Source of the DNA: Dehalococcoidia bacterium
GTDB taxonomy: Bacteria; Chloroflexota; Dehalococcoidia; UBA3495
Length of the DNA: 6,444 nt
Direction: 5' to 3'
Assembly (NCBI GenBank): GCA_028822675.1
Contig: JAPKDE010000148.1
Span: 1-6,444, forward strand
Positions 3,871-6,444 of the stretch are shown here, one piece after another. How positions within the stretch are numbered: position 1 is the stretch's first letter; the number at the start of each line of letters is the position of its first letter. The notes below the pieces were generated by a model. The model was given only the letters and a program-made list of their open reading frames with translations. It did not search any database and was not told the DNA's origin. The position numbers were made by a program, and so were the translations under genes.

Positions 3871-6147
3871 TTAGCTCTTGCTGTTCTCCCAACCTGCTTC
3901 AAGGATCTTGCCGGGGGTTATCGGCAAACTGCGCATCCGGTCGCCCGTAGCGCTGGCCACGGCGTTGGCCACGGCAGCCATGGGTGGGCAGATGGCTGCT
4001 TCACCGACTCCGCGGACTCCGTATGGATGCCCAGGGTTGGCGACCTCCACGATGACCGTGTCAATCATCGGCAGGTCCAAAGAGGTCGGCATCCGGTAGT
4101 CCAAGAAGCTGGAGTTCAGCATCTTGCCGGTGTCATCGAAGAAGTACTCTTCGTTGAGCGCCCAGCCAATGCCCTGCACAGCTCCTCCCTGCATCTGTCC
4201 TTCGACGTAGCTGGGGTGGACGGCTTTACCGGCGTCTTGAATCGCAGTGAAGCGGGTGACGTCGGTCTTGCCGGTTTCCGGGTCAACTGCAATGTCTACG
4301 ATGTGCACCGCGTAGCCATTGCCCTCTCCGGAGGGGTCAACGCTTGACCGGCCAGTGATGGAACCGCCAGTGGTAGCCGTTTGGCGGGCCAGGTCTTTGA
4401 ACGAAAGTCTCAATTCTTCATCAGACTTGTGAGAAATCATGCCGGAGACGAATTCAATGTCATCTTCAGATGTGTCCCAGATTTTGGCGGCCCGGGAAAT
4501 CATCTGTTCTTTGACATCTTCGGCGGCGCTGATGGCTGCGATGCCGGTGGCAAAGGATGTTCTGCTTCCGCCGGTTATGAAGGTGTAGCCGATGGAGTCT
4601 GTGTCCACAATGGTGGGTTTAACGTCCTCGTAGGCTATGCCCAGAGTCTCTGCGGTCTGTTGGGCGATGGACGCACGTGTGCCGCCAATGTCAACTGAGC
4701 CCATGATCAGGCTGACAACGCCGTCGTAGTTGACGGTCATCACCACGCTGGACTGGAAGCCACGGTTGGGCCAGTAGCCACAGGCCACGCCCCGTCCGGT
4801 GCCTTTCTCAATCTTGGATTTGTAGTGGTCGTGATTGCGGGCCGCTTCGAGACACTCCACCAACCCGATACGCCGGGCAACCATGCCCTCGATGCGTCGC
4901 GTGCCTTCTTTGGCTGCGTTTAGCAACCGGAAGTCGATGGGGTCTATCTTCAGTTCTCCGCAAATCTCATCAATCAGAGATTCCACAGCGAAGGCTGCCT
5001 GGGGTGAGCCAGGAGCGCGGTAAGCGGCAGACTTGGGTTTGTTGACGACCACGTCATAGCCATCCACCTTACCGTTCTCAACGTCGTAACAGGCAAAGGC
5101 GCAGACGATTGCCTGCATGACCGGTGATCCCGGATAAGCGCCGGCATCCATGGCCATTTCGGTTTCAACCGCAGTCATCTTGCCGCTGTTCTTCACGCCA
5201 ATCTTGACCCGCATCCAAGATGCCGGGGCCGGGCCAGAAGCTTCAAAAACCTCAGTCCGGGTCATCAACGCTTTAACCGGCGAACCAGTCTTTTTGGAGA
5301 GGATCGCGCAGATGGCGTCCAAATAAGCGGTAATCTTTCCGCCAAAGCCGCCGCCAATTTCCATGGGAGTGACTTTGATCCGGGAGACGGGCACGCGAAG
5401 TATGTTGGAGACGGTGGCCCGAACCTGGAAAGAACCCTGGGTGCTGGTCCAGATGTTTAGCTGGCCGTCGGAATTCCAAAATGCTGTTGTGTTGTGAGGT
5501 TCGATGTAACCCTGATGGACGGTGGCGGTGGTGTATTCCTTTTCCATCACCAGGTCGGCCTCGGCAAACCCCTTTTCAAGGTCGCCGGAGGCGTAGCTCA
5601 TGTGCGAGGCGATGTTACTGGGTTTGTCAGCGGTCTCGCCCATGTCATTGGTTCGGAGGTCTTCGTGAATCAACGTCGCGCCGGGCTTCATGGCCTCGCG
5701 GACGTCAATGATGGAGTCCAGCACCTCGTATTCAACTTCAATCAATTCCATTGCCGACTGGGCCACGTGGCCATTCACCGCAGCAATAGCAGCAACGGGG
5801 TGCCCTTTGAACAGAACTTTGTCGCTGGCCATCATATGGTCAGTGGCAAACTTCAGCCCAGTGTAGTCACCGCCCAACTCCTCTTTTGAAAGGGAGGCAA
5901 AGGGGAGGTCTTTGGCCGTGATAATCGCACGCACGCCAGGGAACGCTTCAGCCTTGCTGGTGTCAATTGACTTGATCCTGGCGTGAGGGTAGGGGCTGCG
6001 CAGCAACTTGGCCTGTAGTGTGCCAGTCAGATTGGTATCGTCACCGTACCGGGCACGGCCGGTGACTTTATCCACGCCATCAGGACGCACTGGGCGCGTG
6101 CCGACAACGTTATATTCTACTTCCGAGAGAACTTGGTTTGAGGTCAT
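3871..6147 (-). CDS. Xanthine dehydrogenase-family Mo-hydroxylase, molybdopterin-binding large subunit
   Basis: This is the catalytic subunit of a molybdenum hydroxylase, which inserts a water-derived oxygen into a C-H bond of an aldehyde or N-heterocycle/aromatic substrate and passes electrons to [2Fe-2S] and FAD subunits. Its 758 residues match stand-alone large subunits. The N-terminal hammerhead domain (about 17-140) contains VRPDGVDKVTGRARYGDD and LLRSPYPHARI. The Mo-binding part has STQG (235-238), IGGGFGGK (264-271), AYRAPGSPQ (375-383), GSVDIGGTRAS (483-493), QMQGGAVQGIGWAL (651-664) and GVGEAAICP (713-721), with Glu716 the expected catalytic base. It lacks the AYRCSFR motif of form I CO dehydrogenase (CoxL) and the AYRGAGR of form II, so it is not a CO dehydrogenase. 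By hand alignment to bovine xanthine oxidase, Gln767 is kept (Gln237), but Glu802 becomes Ile272 and Phe914 becomes Pro379, so purine use is unlikely. The ATG at 6147 has a consensus GGAGGT 6 bases upstream. The [2Fe-2S] subunit gene lies 148 bases upstream. Confidence 0.95.
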   Translation of the reverse strand: MTSNQVLSEVEYNVVGTRPVRPDGVDKVTGRARYGDDTNLTGTLQAKLLRSPYPHARIKSIDTSKAEAFPGVRAIITAKDLPFASLSKEELGGDYTGLKFATDHMMASDKVLFKGHPVAAIAAVNGHVAQSAMELIEVEYEVLDSIIDVREAMKPGATLIHEDLRTNDMGETADKPSNIASHMSYASGDLEKGFAEADLVMEKEYTTATVHQGYIEPHNTTAFWNSDGQLNIWTSTQGSFQVRATVSNILRVPVSRIKVTPMEIGGGFGGKITAYLDAICAILSKKTGSPVKALMTRTEVFEASGPAPASWMRVKIGVKNSGKMTAVETEMAMDAGAYPGSPVMQAIVCAFACYDVENGKVDGYDVVVNKPKSAAYRAPGSPQAAFAVESLIDEICGELKIDPIDFRLLNAAKEGTRRIEGMVARRIGLVECLEAARNHDHYKSKIEKGTGRGVACGYWPNRGFQSSVVMTVNYDGVVSLIMGSVDIGGTRASIAQQTAETLGIAYEDVKPTIVDTDSIGYTFITGGSRTSFATGIAAISAAEDVKEQMISRAAKIWDTSEDDIEFVSGMISHKSDEELRLSFKDLARQTATTGGSITGRSSVDPSGEGNGYAVHIVDIAVDPETGKTDVTRFTAIQDAGKAVHPSYVEGQMQGGAVQGIGWALNEEYFFDDTGKMLNSSFLDYRMPTSLDLPMIDTVIVEVANPGHPYGVRGVGEAAICPPMAAVANAVASATGDRMRSLPITPGKILEAGWENSKS

Positions 6148-6153
6148 ATTGTT

Positions 6154-6159
6154 ACCTCC
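6154..6159 (-). promoter_or_regulatory. Consensus ribosome binding site of the large subunit
   Basis: GGAGGT on the minus strand, 6 bases before ATG 6147. It is the strongest Shine-Dalgarno sequence in the window and fixes the start. Confidence 0.75.
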
Positions 6160-6164
6160 ATAAA

Positions 6165-6194
6165 ATTAAATCCGAAAATCAAGACCAGTGTTAA
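6165..6194 (-). promoter_or_regulatory. Possible promoter of the large-subunit gene
   Basis: TTAACA (6189-6194) and TTTAAT (6165-6170) on the minus strand are spaced by 18 bases, each one mismatch from consensus. Transcription would begin almost at the GGAGGT, leaving a leader of about 12 bases. The surrounding region is AT-rich, so a chance match is possible. It would explain how the large subunit is expressed downstream of the terminator at 6228-6271. Confidence 0.25.
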
Positions 6195-6227
6195 GAATAA
6201 AACCGGAATTGATATCGAACTAGGCAT

Positions 6228-6271
6228 AAAATACTAAAACCGGAGTCCCTATCAGATGTTAGAGACTCCGG
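6228..6271 (-). terminator. Intrinsic terminator or attenuator between small and large Mo-hydroxylase subunits
   Basis: Read on the minus strand, CCGGAGTC (6271-6264) pairs with GACTCCGG (6247-6240) over 8 bp. Past one mismatch three more pairs form (6260-6262 with 6249-6251) around an 8-base loop. The stem is followed by TTTT and then AGTATTTT (6239-6228). It starts 24 bases after the small-subunit stop. The plus strand has no T-run after it. Confidence 0.75.
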
Positions 6272-6295
6272 CTGAGTGCCAATGATAAAGGCCTG

Positions 6296-6444
6296 TTATT
6301 TGGCCTTGCTTACCTGAAGGACGGCGCGGACAATCTTGTCGTAACCGGTGCAGCGGCATAGGTTGCCGGCCAACCAGTGACGGATACGGCCCTCGTCGGC
6401 ATCGGGTTCCTGGTCCAGCAGACCTTTGGAGGCCAACAGGAATC
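6296..6444 (-). CDS. [2Fe-2S] small subunit of Mo-hydroxylase, C-terminal fragment (cut by the window edge)
   Basis: Reading the minus strand from the window edge gives 48 residues ending at TAA (6296-6298). The segments FLLASKGLLDQEPDADEG, IRHWLAGNLCRCTGY and DKIVRAVLQ are the classic end of the CoxS/XdhC-type iron-sulfur subunit. Cys-Arg-Cys in NLCRCTGY supplies the last two ligands of the second [2Fe-2S] cluster, in the C-terminal helical-bundle domain. The N-terminal plant-ferredoxin-like domain and start lie beyond position 6444; the family is about 155-170 residues, so roughly a third is visible. The subunit passes electrons from the Mo site to FAD. It precedes the large subunit on the same strand, but a terminator-like hairpin lies between them. 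Confidence 0.93.
   Translation of the reverse strand, partial: FLLASKGLLDQEPDADEGRIRHWLAGNLCRCTGYDKIVRAVLQVSKAK

Noticed and set aside
5494..5889. Plus-strand open frame of 131 codons
   Set aside because: Lies wholly antisense to the well-supported large subunit, with no recognisable domain and no clear ribosome binding site; a shadow frame.
3871..6147. Aerobic CO dehydrogenase large subunit (CoxL)
   Set aside because: The active-site loop reads AYRAPGSPQ, lacking the Cys-containing AYRCSFR of form I and the AYRGAGR of form II.

Overview
The window reads as a stretch of bacterial chromosome with moderate GC and ordinary coding density. The gene content suggests a Chloroflexota / Dehalococcoidia-like (SAR202-type) bacterium: a PduO-type cobalamin adenosyltransferase beside hisH-hisA, a xanthine-dehydrogenase-family molybdenum hydroxylase, and a CysO/MoaD-like sulfur carrier. 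This placement comes from protein flavour only, with no marker gene, and is tentative. There are no rRNA, tRNA, CRISPR or insertion-sequence features.

Layout. A plus-strand block (about 40-2182) starts with an extended -10 promoter and holds a PduO-type cob(I)alamin adenosyltransferase, hisH and hisA, probably as one operon. hisA ends tail to tail with a minus-strand block and shares 4 bases with it. Read in its own direction, from right to left, that block contains: the C-terminal end of a [2Fe-2S] small subunit (cut by the window edge), a terminator, the 758-residue molybdopterin-binding large subunit, a second strong terminator, a short ubiquitin-fold sulfur carrier, and a promoter-driven Nudix hydrolase-GNAT acetyltransferase pair that runs into the end of hisA.

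How the genes work together. HisH supplies ammonia to HisF, and HisA makes the HisF substrate, but hisF itself is not in the window. The small and large Mo-hydroxylase subunits should form one enzyme, presumably with an FAD subunit encoded outside the window. Its substrate cannot be named: the residues that hold purines in xanthine oxidase are not kept. The sulfur carrier could serve molybdopterin synthesis (MoaD role) or cysteine/thio-group synthesis (CysO role); its sequence looks closer to CysO. The Nudix and GNAT proteins look like an independent housekeeping or modification pair.

Most notable points: the sulfur carrier's Gly-Gly is buried behind extra residues; a terminator separates the two Mo-hydroxylase genes; a 40-base tandem duplication crosses the stop codon of the adenosyltransferase gene; and the large subunit has a Gly-Gly-Thr where most relatives have Gly-Gln-Gly. 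I see no convincing evidence of a wholly new multi-gene system.
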